Of a stretch of 50,433 bases of DNA, positions 42,551-50,433 are shown piece by piece. Position 1 is the first letter of the stretch. Every line of letters begins with the position of its first letter. Made by a program: the position numbers and the translations under genes. This stretch comes from Actinomycetota bacterium (GTDB taxonomy: Bacteria; Actinomycetota; Thermoleophilia; Miltoncostaeales; Miltoncostaeaceae), in assembly GCA_963169235.1 (NCBI GenBank), contig CAUJCX010000013.1, positions 1-50,433 on the forward strand, in the 5' to 3' direction. The notes below the pieces were generated by a model that saw only the letters and a list, made by a program, of their open reading frames with translations, was not told where the DNA came from and ran no database searches.

Positions 42551-42691
42551 CTGGGGGTCGCTGGGACGGGGTTTCCGCAGAAACTACCGACGCGGTCGTG
42601 AAGCCGATGTCACGCTGCGAGCACATGGGTGTCGCATGCGAGCGAATGCGCTGCGCGAGCCATCCGGCGTCACCGCGGGGTGGAGAGACGC

Positions 42692-42697
42692 TACCTT
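42692..42697 (+). promoter_or_regulatory. -10 element of the antiporter gene
   Basis: TACCTT, eight bases before ATG 42706. Confidence 0.45.
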
Positions 42698-42705
42698 TCC
42701 GGCGG

Positions 42706-43898
42706 ATGCCGACGCCACAGCGCCACGACACGGGGACGTCTGCGTTGCGGCGCCGGCTGATGCTCTGGGGTGTGCCCGCGTTGCCCGTGGCGATGCTGAT
42801 CCTCACGTGGGGGCACGAGCCCCGCGGTGTGCTCCTGGCCGTGGTGGCGTTCAGCCTGGTGCTGGCCATCGTGAAGGGCGTGCACCACGCGGAGGTGATC
42901 GCCCATCGCGTGGGCGACCCGTTCGGCGCGATCATCCTGGCGCTGTCGGTGACCGTGCTGGAGGCGGGCCTCCTGATCATGCTGATGACCAGCGAGACGG
43001 GCCCGTCGTCGCTGGCGCGCGACACTTTGTTCGCCGTCGTCATGCTGGTCACCAACGGCATGATGGGCGCCTGCATGGTGGTGGTGGCCCTGCGCCACCA
43101 CGTCGGCACGTTCCGCGTCAGCGGCACCGGCGGGATGCTGGCGACGCTGATCACGCTGACGTTCCTCACCCTGGTGCTGCCGTCGTTCACCACCAGCGAG
43201 CCCGGCCCCGAGTACTCGGCCTCGCAGCTGGCGTTCGCCGCCGTCGCGTCGCTGGTGCTGTACGCCGTGTTCGCGTTCACCCAGACGGTGCGGCACCGCG
43301 AGGCCTTCCTGCCCGAAGGGTCCGACGAGGCCCACGTCCCGGCCACCGTCGCGCAGACTCCGCCGCCCGAGCCGGCGGTGGTCGACGACCAGAAGGGCTT
43401 CTTCGACGAGAACGACCCGGGTGACGAGTACCCCGACGACCACCGCACCAGCTCGCTGACGCACCTGGCGCTCCTCGTGACGTGCCTGGCCGCGGTGGTG
43501 GGCCTGGCCAAAGTGAGCTCCAGCGCCATCGAGGACGCCGTGTCCGGCCTGGCGACCGGTAAGGCCCTGGTGGGCGTGATCGTGGCGTTCGTGGTGCTGA
43601 TGCCCGAGACGGCGTCCGCCGTGTTGTCGGCGTGGCGCAACCGCTTCCAGACCAGTCTCAACCTGGCGCTGGGGTCCGGCATCGCGAGCATCGGCCTGAC
43701 GGTGCCGGTGATCGCGCTCGCCGCGTGGCTCACCGACACCACCCTCCTGCTGGGCCTGGGGACACGCAGCTGGTGCTGCTGGCGATGACGTTCGTGGTGG
43801 GCACCGTGACGCTGGCCACCGGGCGGGCGACCCTGCTTCAGGGTGCGCTCCACCTGGTGGTCTTCGGCAGCTTCGTGCTGCTCACCATCATCCCGTGA
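42706..43898 (+). pseudogene. Ca2+/H+ antiporter (ChaA/CAX family), frameshifted
   Basis: The first frame (42706-43788) codes ten or so membrane helices with the family repeats: FGAIILALSVTVLEAGLLIM with the acidic residue, and the second alpha repeat LVGVIVAFVVLMPETASAVLSAWRNR with SLNLALGSGIASIGLTVPV. After LLLGLG it ends in a short nonsense stretch. The missing C-terminus continues in another frame (about 43762-43898: DTQLVLLAMTFVVGTVTL, then LLQGALHLVVFGSFVLL) to a stop. Adding one G to the GGGG at 43758-43761 would restore one gene of about 398 residues. An acidic loop (DDQKGFFDENDPGDEYPDDH) separates the halves. Either a recent frameshift or a sequencing error in a homopolymer. Confidence 0.85.
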
Positions 43899-43901
43899 GG
43901 C

Positions 43902-43917
43902 CGCCGGTCACCCGGCG
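43902..43917. terminator. hairpin between convergent antiporter and PPK2 genes
   Basis: CGCCGG-tcac-CCGGCG, a six-pair GC stem in the 19-nt gap between the two stop codons. Confidence 0.4.
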
Positions 43918-45054
43918 TCACGCCGTGGGCTTGGGGTGGCTCTCGCCCTTCTCGTAGACGGCCGAGGCGCGGCCCGCGATCAGCGGATCGATCTGGCCGA
44001 TGCGCATGGGGTCACGGCTGTCGTACGGCAGGCGGTGCAGCACGTACCGCAGCGCGTTCAGGCGGGCCCGCTTCTTGCAGTCCGACTTGATGACGATCCA
44101 CGGCGCTTCGGGGGTCTCGGTGTGGAGGAACATGGCCTCCTTGGCGGCCGTGTATTCCTTCCACTTGTTCAGCGACGCCTGGTCGATGGGTGACAGCTTC
44201 CACTGCTTCAGCGGGTGGCTGCGGCGGGCCTTGAAACGGCGGCGCTGCTCGTCCTGACTGACCGAGAACCAGAACTTGATGAGCACTGTGCCGCTGCGCA
44301 CCAGGTTGCGCTCGAACACCGGCGCCTGGCGCAGGAACTCGTGGTACTCCTCGTCGGTGCAGAAGCCCATCACGCGCTCGACGCCGGCGCGGTTGTACCA
44401 CGACCGGTCGAACAGCACGATCTCGCCGCTGGTCGGCAGGTGCTCCACGTAGCGCTGGAAGTACCACTGGCCGCGCTCGCGGTCGGTGGGCTTGTCGAGC
44501 GCCACCACGCGCGCGCCGCGGGGGTTGAGGTGCTCCATGAACCGCTTGATGGTGCCCCCCTTGCCGGCGGCGTCGCGGCCCTCGAACACGATCACCACCC
44601 GCTGACCGGTCTCCTTCACCCACGCCTGCAGCTTCAGCAGCTCCACCTGCAGCTGGTACTTCTGCCGCTCGTAGCTCTTGCGCGACATCAGGTTGCGGTA
44701 CGGGTACTGGCCGTTCTTGCGGTGCGGGATGAGCTCGTCGTCGGGATCCAGCGGCGGCACGCCGTACGCGGAGTGCTGGGGGCCGAGGACGGTGTCGAGG
44801 ATCTCCCGGGCGTCCTCGGGCGACGCGCCCTTCAGTTCCGCCAGCAGCCAGTCGCGCACGCTGGTCTTCACCAGCGGATCGGCGCTCTCCAGCAGGTCCT
44901 TGACCGCCGCCACCTTGGCGGTGGTGGCGGCCTCGGCGCCGTCGTCGACGACGAACGCCTGGATGCCGTCGGGGCTCAGGTCGGGAGGCACGTCGCCACC
45001 GGCGGTGGGACGCGGCTGATTGTTGCGTTTTGCAGGTGGCTTCGGCACGGTCAC
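43918..45054 (-). CDS. ppk2: polyphosphate kinase 2 (PPK2)
   Basis: PPK2 enzymes use polyphosphate to phosphorylate nucleotides. The protein is 378 residues: an N-terminal extension of about 110, then the PPK2 domain with Walker A FEGRDAAGKGGTIKRF (about 157-172), GARVVALDKPTDRERGQWYF, Walker B VLFDRSWYNRAGVERVMGF (D216, R217) and lid RRRFKARRSHPLKQWKLS. The single domain fits PPK2 class I or III; specificity for ADP, GDP or AMP is not decided. Starts are GTG 45054 or GTG 45048. TATCGT about 35 nt upstream lies inside a 16-bp palindrome. It is unrelated to ppk at 370-2454. Confidence 0.94.
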   Translation of the reverse strand: MTVPKPPAKRNNQPRPTAGGDVPPDLSPDGIQAFVVDDGAEAATTAKVAAVKDLLESADPLVKTSVRDWLLAELKGASPEDAREILDTVLGPQHSAYGVPPLDPDDELIPHRKNGQYPYRNLMSRKSYERQKYQLQVELLKLQAWVKETGQRVVIVFEGRDAAGKGGTIKRFMEHLNPRGARVVALDKPTDRERGQWYFQRYVEHLPTSGEIVLFDRSWYNRAGVERVMGFCTDEEYHEFLRQAPVFERNLVRSGTVLIKFWFSVSQDEQRRRFKARRSHPLKQWKLSPIDQASLNKWKEYTAAKEAMFLHTETPEAPWIVIKSDCKKRARLNALRYVLHRLPYDSRDPMRIGQIDPLIAGRASAVYEKGESHPKPTA

Positions 45055-45085
45055 CTCGGATGCGGCGTTGAATCGTGGAACACAC

Positions 45086-45101
45086 CCCCACGATAGTGGG
45101 G
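45086..45101. promoter_or_regulatory. 16-bp palindrome over the PPK2 -10
   Basis: CCCCACGATAGTGGGG has perfect six-base arms around GATA. On the minus strand it contains TATCGT, a likely -10 for PPK2, so a bound protein would block that promoter. It could also be the base of an mRNA hairpin. Confidence 0.4.
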
Positions 45102-45203
45102 TTACGCCGCGTCGTCATGGGCGATTCCCGTCCACCTGCTTCGGTGCTACCGCAAGACGTGGGATACCGCTGCGTCCGGGTTCGCGCTACGGTCTTCGTC
45201 CAA

Positions 45204-46067
45204 ATGCCTGCGCCGCCCCCCGACCGGCCCGAATCGACCGCGGTTACCCCGCTGTCGTGGTGGGCCGACAACGCCCTTGTGAGACGCATCCGCACGCGCC
45301 GCGATGTGCGCGTCGCCGCGCTCGCGTTGGCAGTGGTCGTCTCGGTGCTGTCGCTGCTGTCGTGCCTGCTGGTGTACGTGATCTTCGGCATCGTCCCCGA
45401 CACGCCGGCCGATCAGGTCGTCGCCCTGGGCCTTCCGTTCGTCGTACCGCTGACCATCAGCCCGATCGCGTTCGTCTGGTTCCTGGGCGTCCTGTCCGAG
45501 TTGCGCGGCCGCTCGGAGCTGCTCGAGCAGGAGGTGGAGCGGCGCCGCGTGGTGGAGTCGCGGCTGGAGCGCCTGGTGTCCACCGATGAGCTGACCCGGC
45601 TGCCGAATCGCCGGGCGTTCTTCACGTGGGCGCGTGAGCTGCGGCACGACGCCGTCGCCACCGTGGCGTTGCTCGACCTCGACCACTTCAAGCGCATCAA
45701 CGACCAGCAGGGGCATGCAGCGGGCGATGAGGCCCTGCGCCGCGTGGCCGGCGTGCTGGCATCCGTGCCCGACGGCCAGGTCGCCCGCCTCGGGGGGGAG
45801 GAGTTCGGGTTCCTGTTCACCGGTCGCACCCCGGACGACGTGCGCCCGGCGCTCGAGTCCGTGCGGGCCGCGCTGTACGACGCCGACCACACGCTGACCG
45901 CCAGCATCGGCATCGCGGCGTGGAAGCCCGGTGAGCCGATCGACACGGCGCTGGTCGCGGCCGACCGGGCGATGTACTCGGCCAAGCAGAACGGGCGCAA
46001 CCGGGTGGAGGTGGAGCCGTACGAGCGCCGCACGACGCCCGCGCCGTCGGAGCGCCGGGCACTGTAG
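45204..46067 (+). CDS. membrane-anchored diguanylate cyclase (GGDEF)
   Basis: The protein is 287 residues. Two transmembrane helices (about 37-62 and 74-98) and a short coiled coil (LEQEVERRRVVESRLERL) precede a GGDEF domain (about 122-280). TDELTRLPNRRAFF, the metal residues in LLDLDHFKRIND, RLGGEEFGFLF (active-site GGEEF at 197-201) and SIGIAAWKPGE are all present, so it should make cyclic di-GMP. The inhibitory RxxD site five residues before GGEEF reads SVPD, so feedback inhibition is probably absent. The extracellular loop is only about 11 residues, so a sensed signal would be in the membrane. ATG 45204 with TACGGT ten bases upstream. Confidence 0.9.
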   Translation: MPAPPPDRPESTAVTPLSWWADNALVRRIRTRRDVRVAALALAVVVSVLSLLSCLLVYVIFGIVPDTPADQVVALGLPFVVPLTISPIAFVWFLGVLSELRGRSELLEQEVERRRVVESRLERLVSTDELTRLPNRRAFFTWARELRHDAVATVALLDLDHFKRINDQQGHAAGDEALRRVAGVLASVPDGQVARLGGEEFGFLFTGRTPDDVRPALESVRAALYDADHTLTASIGIAAWKPGEPIDTALVAADRAMYSAKQNGRNRVEVEPYERRTTPAPSERRAL

Positions 46068-46096
46068 CGGGGGCGTTCCGCGCGCCCGGGTGGTCG

Positions 46097-46627
46097 TCAG
46101 CCCGGCAGCCAGTACGCCCGGGCGCCCTGCGGGTGCGCGGCCAGGTGGGCCTCGTTGTACAGGCGCCGCGTGTCCTGGGTCTGCCAGCGCATGGCGGCGA
46201 ACAGGTGGTTCGCGAGCGCGGCCTGCACGCCCAGGGCCACGAGGCCGAGAGCCGGCATGGTGCGGGTGAGCACGCCGATCACCACGAGCCCGGCGGCCAC
46301 GAGGATCGCCCACTTGAACCGCATCAGCGTGGCCGACATGGTCTCCTCGAGGGCCCACGCCGGAGCCGCGGTCGCCGCCTTCCACATACGCCGGGCGGGC
46401 CGCAGCGCCGCCATCGTGGCCGCCGCCGGTACCACCACCAGCACGATCGCCAGCGCGATGTGCCACCACTCGGACATCTCCGGCCGCCACAGGAACGCCG
46501 TGATGATGCCGGCGGCCAGCATCAGGTCGAGCAGCACGAGGGGCACGCCGACCTGGCGTACCACCGGCACCAGCACCAGCTCGGCGGTGGTCGGTCCGCT
46601 CGATGTTGTGGGCGGTGCGTCGGACAT
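46097..46627 (-). CDS. membrane protein of unknown function
   Basis: The protein is 176 residues with four hydrophobic segments (VPLVLLDLMLAAGIITAFL; WWHIALAIVLVVVPAAATMAAL; FKWAILVAAGLVVIGVL; ALGLVALGVQAALANHLF) and a soluble C-terminus (WQTQDTRRLYNEAHLAAHPQ). No family was recognised. It is convergent with the diguanylate cyclase gene and lies just upstream of the PIN fragment. Confidence 0.7.
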   Translation of the reverse strand: MSDAPPTTSSGPTTAELVLVPVVRQVGVPLVLLDLMLAAGIITAFLWRPEMSEWWHIALAIVLVVVPAAATMAALRPARRMWKAATAAPAWALEETMSATLMRFKWAILVAAGLVVIGVLTRTMPALGLVALGVQAALANHLFAAMRWQTQDTRRLYNEAHLAAHPQGARAYWLPG

Positions 46628-46656
46628 CTCGCGGCTCCCGTCGCGTGGGGACCCGC

Positions 46657-46992
46657 TCAGCCTACCGGCGGCGGGGGAGGAGGTTCGGCGATCTCAGTCC
46701 CGAACGTGGGGTGCCCGGCGAGCGCGGGATCTCGCGGATACCCCACCGCGTCGAGCACGCCTTTCAACGCGTCGACGTGGCCCGCCCGCACCGCGCCGGC
46801 GAACACCTCGGCGAGGGTGATGGTGCTGAGTCCCAGGGTGCGGTGGTCATCGGCGGCCGCCGCGATGATCTGGGTCGCCTGGGAGTGGTGGACGTCGGTG
46901 GCATCCAGGTACGCGATGAGCACGCTCGCGTCGACAGAGCCGCCGTCGTACCGTGCGGACGCTGCTCGCGGGGTGCCGACGGCACCGGGCAA
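46657..46992 (-). pseudogene. truncated PIN-domain (VapC-like) gene next to tRNA-Ser
   Basis: The recognisable part is the N-terminal half of a PIN ribonuclease: VDASVLIAYLDATDVHHSQA (first acidic residue) and LGLSTITLAEVFAGAVRAGH (second). After LKGVLDAVG the sequence becomes low-complexity (ending EPPPPPPVG) and the second half, with the later acidic residues, is missing. There is no natural start before VDAS; TTG 46992 is the only option outside the tRNA. No antitoxin gene is beside it. I read it as a decayed toxin gene, possibly left by an element that used the tRNA 3' end. Confidence 0.6.
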
Positions 46993-47012
46993 CGTTCTCG
47001 GGCCCTTCTGAG

Positions 47013-47099
47013 CGGAGGGGGTGGGATTTGAACCCACGAACCGCTCTCACGGTTGACGGTTTTCAAGACCGTTGCCTTCGACCGCTCGGCCACCCCTCC
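47013..47099 (-). tRNA. tRNA-Ser (anticodon UGA)
   Basis: On the minus strand an 87-nt cloverleaf folds with acceptor GGAGGGG/CCCCTCC and discriminator G. The anticodon stem ACGGT/ACCGT holds the loop CTTGAAA (anticodon TGA), followed by a long variable arm (GAGAGCGG region, class II) and T arm GTGGGTTCAAATCCCAC. CCA is not encoded. It reads UCA codons, rare in a genome this GC-rich. Decayed PIN gene on its 3' side. Confidence 0.96.
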
Positions 47100-47178
47100 C
47101 CGGGGAAGGAAAGCACACGGCGAAAGGCGCCACCGCCGGCGTCCTGCGTCCACCGTGGGGGACGCCGCCGGCGGCCGT

Positions 47179-48216
47179 CTACGGCAGGGTCACGAGCGCC
47201 TTGATCGCCCTGCGTTCGTCCATCGCGGCGTAGCCGTCGGCGACGGCGTCGAGCGTCACGGTGAGGTCGAGCACCGGCGACGGGTCGATGGTGCCCGCCA
47301 GCACGTCGGCCAGCAACTCGGGGATGTACGCGCGCACGGGAGCCACTCCGCCGCGCACCGCGATGTTGCGCTGGTACGCCACGCCCAGGCCCACGGGCCC
47401 GTCCGGCACGCCCACGTGGCCCACGGTGCCCCCGGGGCGGCACACGGCGATCGCGGTTTCGATGGCTTGAGCGGTGCCGACGCACTCCAGCACGTGGGGC
47501 GCGCCGCCGGAGGTGAGCTCCGCCACCCGGGCGATGCCCTCGTCGCCGCGCTCACGCACCTCGTCGGTGGCGCCGAAGCGGCGGGCCACATCCAGCCGGT
47601 CGTCGTGGCGCCCCATCACGATGATGCGCTCGGCGCCCAGGCGGTGCGCCGCCAGCACCCCGCACAGGCCCACCGCGCCGTCGCCCACCACCACCACCGT
47701 CGAGCCGGGTACGACCTCGGCGCTGACGGCGGCGTGATGGCCCGTGCCGCACACGTCGGTCAGCGTCGCGAGCGCCGTCGCCAGGCGGGTGTCGGTCAGG
47801 TCGACGGCGTCGGGCAGGCGCACCAGCGTGCCGTCGGCCCACGGCACGCGCACGGCCTCCGCCTGGCCGCCGTCGTTGCGTCCACCCCAGTAGCCGCCGT
47901 GCACGCACGACGTGTGGAGCCCCGCGTCGCAGAACTCGCAGTCGCCGTCCGAGAACGCGAACGGGGCGATCACCCGGTCGCCGCGGCGCAGCGTGCGCAC
48001 GTCGGCGCCCACGTCCTCCACCACGCCCATGAACTCGTGCCCCATGCGGGTCACGCCGCCCTCGACGGGCCAGATGCCTCGGTACGGCCACAGGTCGCTG
48101 CCGCACACGCACGCGTGTGTCACGCGCACGACCGCGTCGGTGGCGTCGAACAGCGCGGCGTCCGGCACGTCGTCAACGCGGACGTCGCGGGTTCCGTGGA
48201 TCACGGTGGCACGCAC
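47179..48216 (-). CDS. zinc-dependent alcohol dehydrogenase family protein
   Basis: The protein is 345 residues of the medium-chain dehydrogenase type. The catalytic zinc ligands are in ACVCGSDLWPY (Cys) and RMGHEFMGVV (His, Glu). The structural-zinc loop is CEFCDAGLHTSC, three cysteines with Asp in the usual first place. The NAD(P) loop is VVVVGDGAVGLCGVL. GTG 48216 has AAGGGAGATC upstream. It is transcribed alone. The substrate is unknown. Confidence 0.9.
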   Translation of the reverse strand: MRATVIHGTRDVRVDDVPDAALFDATDAVVRVTHACVCGSDLWPYRGIWPVEGGVTRMGHEFMGVVEDVGADVRTLRRGDRVIAPFAFSDGDCEFCDAGLHTSCVHGGYWGGRNDGGQAEAVRVPWADGTLVRLPDAVDLTDTRLATALATLTDVCGTGHHAAVSAEVVPGSTVVVVGDGAVGLCGVLAAHRLGAERIIVMGRHDDRLDVARRFGATDEVRERGDEGIARVAELTSGGAPHVLECVGTAQAIETAIAVCRPGGTVGHVGVPDGPVGLGVAYQRNIAVRGGVAPVRAYIPELLADVLAGTIDPSPVLDLTVTLDAVADGYAAMDERRAIKALVTLP

Positions 48217-48274
48217 GCGATCTCCCTTCAGGGGTTCGCCGCCACCATACGCGCCTGTCTCGTCCGGGCGCGCC

Positions 48275-50392
48275 TCAGAGGTCGCGGCGCAGCACCACCA
48301 CCGAGCGTGACACCAGGGCCACGTGCTCGCCCGTGGAGACCGTGGAGTGCGTCAGGCCGTTCTCGGGGTCGCCGGTCGACAGCTCCACCAGCCAGCGGCG
48401 TCCGTAGCGGCGCGCCGGCATGGTGAACCCGATGTCGTCGCTGCCGGCGTTCATGAGGATGATGAACGAGTCGCTCATCAGCCGCTCGCCCCGCTCGCCG
48501 CGATGGTGGATCTCCTCGCCGTTGAGGAACATCCCCAACGCGACGGTATGGTCCCAGTCGTTCGCGGTCATGCGGCGGCCATCGGGGCGGAACCACCACA
48601 CGTCGGGAAGCGCGCCGGTGCGGGGGGCCTCACCGGTGAGGAAGTCGCGGCGGCGGAACACCCGGTGCTTCTTGCGCAGGGCGATCAGCTTCTTGGTGAA
48701 CTCCAGCTGCCGCTGCTGCCAGGGCTCGTGTTCCCACTGGAGCCACGACACCTCGTTGTCCTGGCAGTACGCGTTGTTGTTGCCCCCTTGCGTGCGGCCG
48801 AACTCGTCTCCCGCCGTCAGCATGGGGGTGCCGACCGCGAGGATCAGCGTCGTGAGGAAGTTGAGCTGCTGGCGTCGCCGCAGCGCCAGGATCTCGGGGT
48901 CGTCGGTGGGGCCCTCCACGCCGCAGTTCCAGCTGCGGTTGTCGGTGGTGCCGTCGCGCCCGTGCTCCCCGTTGGCCTCGTTGTGCTTGACGTCGTACGA
49001 CACGAGGTCGTTGAGGGTGAACCCGTCGTGCGCGGTCACGAAGTTGACCGACGAGAACGGCGCCCGGCCGTCGTCCTTGTACAGGTCGCTCGAGCCCGAC
49101 AGCCGCGCCGCGAAGCCGCCCACGTGGCCGTGCCCGCGCCAGAAGTCGCGCACCTCGTCGCGGTACAGACCGTTCCATTCGGCCCACAGCACCGGGAAGT
49201 TGCCCACCTGGTAGCCGCCGGGGCCCACGTCCCACGGCTCGGCGATCAGCTTCACCTGCGACAGCACGGGGTCCTGGTGGATGATGTCGAAGAACGACGA
49301 CAGCCGGTCGACGTCGTAGAACTCGCGCGCCAAGGCGGACGCCAGGTCGAAGCGGAACCCGTCGATCTGGAACTCGGTGGCCCAGTAGCGCAGCGAGTCC
49401 ATGATGAGGCGCAACACGCTGGGGTGCACGGGGTTCAGGCTGTTGCCGGTGCCCGTGAAGTCCATGTAGAAGCGCTGGTTATCCGGCGTCAGCCGGTAAT
49501 ACGACGCGTTGTCGATGCCGCGGAACGACAGCATGGGGCCCAGGTGGTTGCCCTCGGCGGTGTGGTTGTACACCACGTCGAGGATCACCTCGATACCGGC
49601 GTTGTGCAGGGCCTTCACCATGCCCTTGAACTCGCGCACCTGCTCGCCGCGCGTGCCGGTGGCGGCGAACCCGGAGTGCGGCGCCAGGAAGCCTATGGAG
49701 CTGTAGCCCCAGTAGTTGGTGAGGCCGATGTCCACCAGGTGGGCCTCGTCGGCGAAGTGGTGCACGGGCAGGAGCTCCACGGCCGTCACGCCGAGGTCGC
49801 GCAGGTAACCGACGGCCTCGTCGGAGGCCAGTCCCGCGTACGTGCCCTGAAGATGCTCGGGGATGCCGGGGAACTGCTTTGTGAAGCCCTTCACGTGCAT
49901 CTCGTAGATGAGCGTGTCGTGCCAGGGGTGCCGGGGCTTGGTGGAGCCCTCCCAGTCGAACCTGGTGTCGACCACTACCGACCGGGGCATGGCGTCGGCG
50001 TCGTCCTCGTCGTCGAACTCCAGGTCGTCGTCGGCCGTCCCCGACGGCACGTACGGCAGCACGTTGGCCTGCGTGTGGTCGATGTGGCCGTCGATGGCGC
50101 GGGCGTACGGGTCGATCAAGAGCTTCGTGGGGTTGAAGCGGTGCCCCCGCGGCGGGTCGTACGGGCCGCTGACCCGGAACCCGTAGCGGTGGCCGGGGCC
50201 GACGCCGGGCACGTATCCGTGCCAGACGTAGGCGTGCCGCTCGGGCAGCGTCAGGCGCGTCTCGACGCCGAAGTCGTCGAACAGGCACAGCTCCACGAAC
50301 TCGGCGTTCTCGCTGAACACCGAGAAGTTCGTCCCATCGGCGCCGTCCCAGGTGGCGCCGATGGGGAACGGCTGTCCCGGCCAGATCTCCAC
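48275..50392 (-). CDS. glgX: glycogen debranching enzyme GlgX
   Basis: GlgX cuts alpha-1,6 branches from phosphorylase-limited glycogen. The protein is 705 residues. An N-terminal CBM48 domain (1-90, PFPIGATWDGADGTNFSVFS, YVWHGYVPGVGPGHRYGFRV) precedes a GH13 barrel. Catalytic residues are the nucleophile D349 in IDGFRFDLASAL and the acid E385 in LIAEPWDVGPGG, and the third acid lies in TAHDGFTLNDLVSY. LDVVYNHTAEGNHLGP is also typical. The GTG start at 50392 has GGGAG nearby. TAGCGT (50422-50427, minus strand) could be its -10. No other glycogen gene is in the window. Confidence 0.96.
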   Translation of the reverse strand: MEIWPGQPFPIGATWDGADGTNFSVFSENAEFVELCLFDDFGVETRLTLPERHAYVWHGYVPGVGPGHRYGFRVSGPYDPPRGHRFNPTKLLIDPYARAIDGHIDHTQANVLPYVPSGTADDDLEFDDEDDADAMPRSVVVDTRFDWEGSTKPRHPWHDTLIYEMHVKGFTKQFPGIPEHLQGTYAGLASDEAVGYLRDLGVTAVELLPVHHFADEAHLVDIGLTNYWGYSSIGFLAPHSGFAATGTRGEQVREFKGMVKALHNAGIEVILDVVYNHTAEGNHLGPMLSFRGIDNASYYRLTPDNQRFYMDFTGTGNSLNPVHPSVLRLIMDSLRYWATEFQIDGFRFDLASALAREFYDVDRLSSFFDIIHQDPVLSQVKLIAEPWDVGPGGYQVGNFPVLWAEWNGLYRDEVRDFWRGHGHVGGFAARLSGSSDLYKDDGRAPFSSVNFVTAHDGFTLNDLVSYDVKHNEANGEHGRDGTTDNRSWNCGVEGPTDDPEILALRRRQQLNFLTTLILAVGTPMLTAGDEFGRTQGGNNNAYCQDNEVSWLQWEHEPWQQRQLEFTKKLIALRKKHRVFRRRDFLTGEAPRTGALPDVWWFRPDGRRMTANDWDHTVALGMFLNGEEIHHRGERGERLMSDSFIILMNAGSDDIGFTMPARRYGRRWLVELSTGDPENGLTHSTVSTGEHVALVSRSVVVLRRDL

Positions 50393-50433
50393 GCATCTCC
50401 CATGGTTGTGAAGGTGGGCACGCTATCGGACGG

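Overview
The window is very GC-rich, uses GTG, TTG and ATG starts freely, and has short gene overlaps of the GTGA/ATGA type. The content (AccE-type epsilon subunit, LCP-family protein, RpoD-like sigma factor, archaeal-like MptA/FolE2, LTQ-type lysyl oxidase homologues, many apparently leaderless promoters) suggests a free-living high-GC actinobacterium, perhaps class Thermoleophilia (Solirubrobacterales or relatives). The class is an inference from gene style and was not checked against a database. Most of the window is chromosomal housekeeping DNA. No phage, IS element, CRISPR array or replication origin was seen.

Layout. 1-347: an ECF-sigma-like fragment joined to an unrelated C-terminus. 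370-4231 (-): polyphosphate kinase ppk, a subtilisin-like protease and a small membrane protein. 4343-9594 (-): the conserved run rsmI, metG, tatD, rsmA, ispE, interrupted on the opposite strand by a nucleotidyltransferase-like gene. 9654-13223: LCP protein, zinc-ribbon protein (-), polysaccharide deacetylase and a flippase-like membrane protein. 13370-17622 (-): phosphate uptake genes pstS, a fused pstC-pstA, and pstB, divergent from a PhoB-like regulator preceded by a three-repeat PHO-box-like site. 18769-22239: principal-type sigma factor (-), MptA/FolE2, and plsY and pgsA (-). 22273-24238: double-ACT protein, a peptide deformylase fused to a MESH1/SpoT-like HD domain, and an unknown protein (-).

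24453-32246: the most distinctive region, three tandem secreted lysyl-oxidase homologues. Each has its own promoter-like element and terminator hairpin. All keep the copper histidines and both residues expected to form lysine tyrosylquinone. The third carries eight Ig-like repeats. 32425-36298: a 34-residue membrane protein (-) and an acyl-CoA carboxylase operon (beta, epsilon, alpha). 36431-39581: GtrA-like protein, a second deacetylase, a STAS antagonist and serS, which appears to start at ATT. 39615-42550 (-): CorC-type protein, then a glycosyltransferase/acetyltransferase pair. 42706-43898: a Ca/H antiporter gene broken by one frameshift. 43918-50392: PPK2, a diguanylate cyclase, a membrane protein (-), a truncated PIN-domain gene beside tRNA-Ser(UGA), a zinc alcohol dehydrogenase and glgX.

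Themes. Phosphate and polyphosphate (ppk, PPK2, pst, PhoB-like) and cell envelope (LCP, deacetylases, GtrA, flippase-like protein, lysyl oxidases, plsY/pgsA) recur. At about a dozen genes a TANNNT hexamer lies 6-9 nt before the start codon with no Shine-Dalgarno sequence, which suggests widespread leaderless transcripts. All coordinates and motifs were read by eye; no alignment or structure prediction was run.
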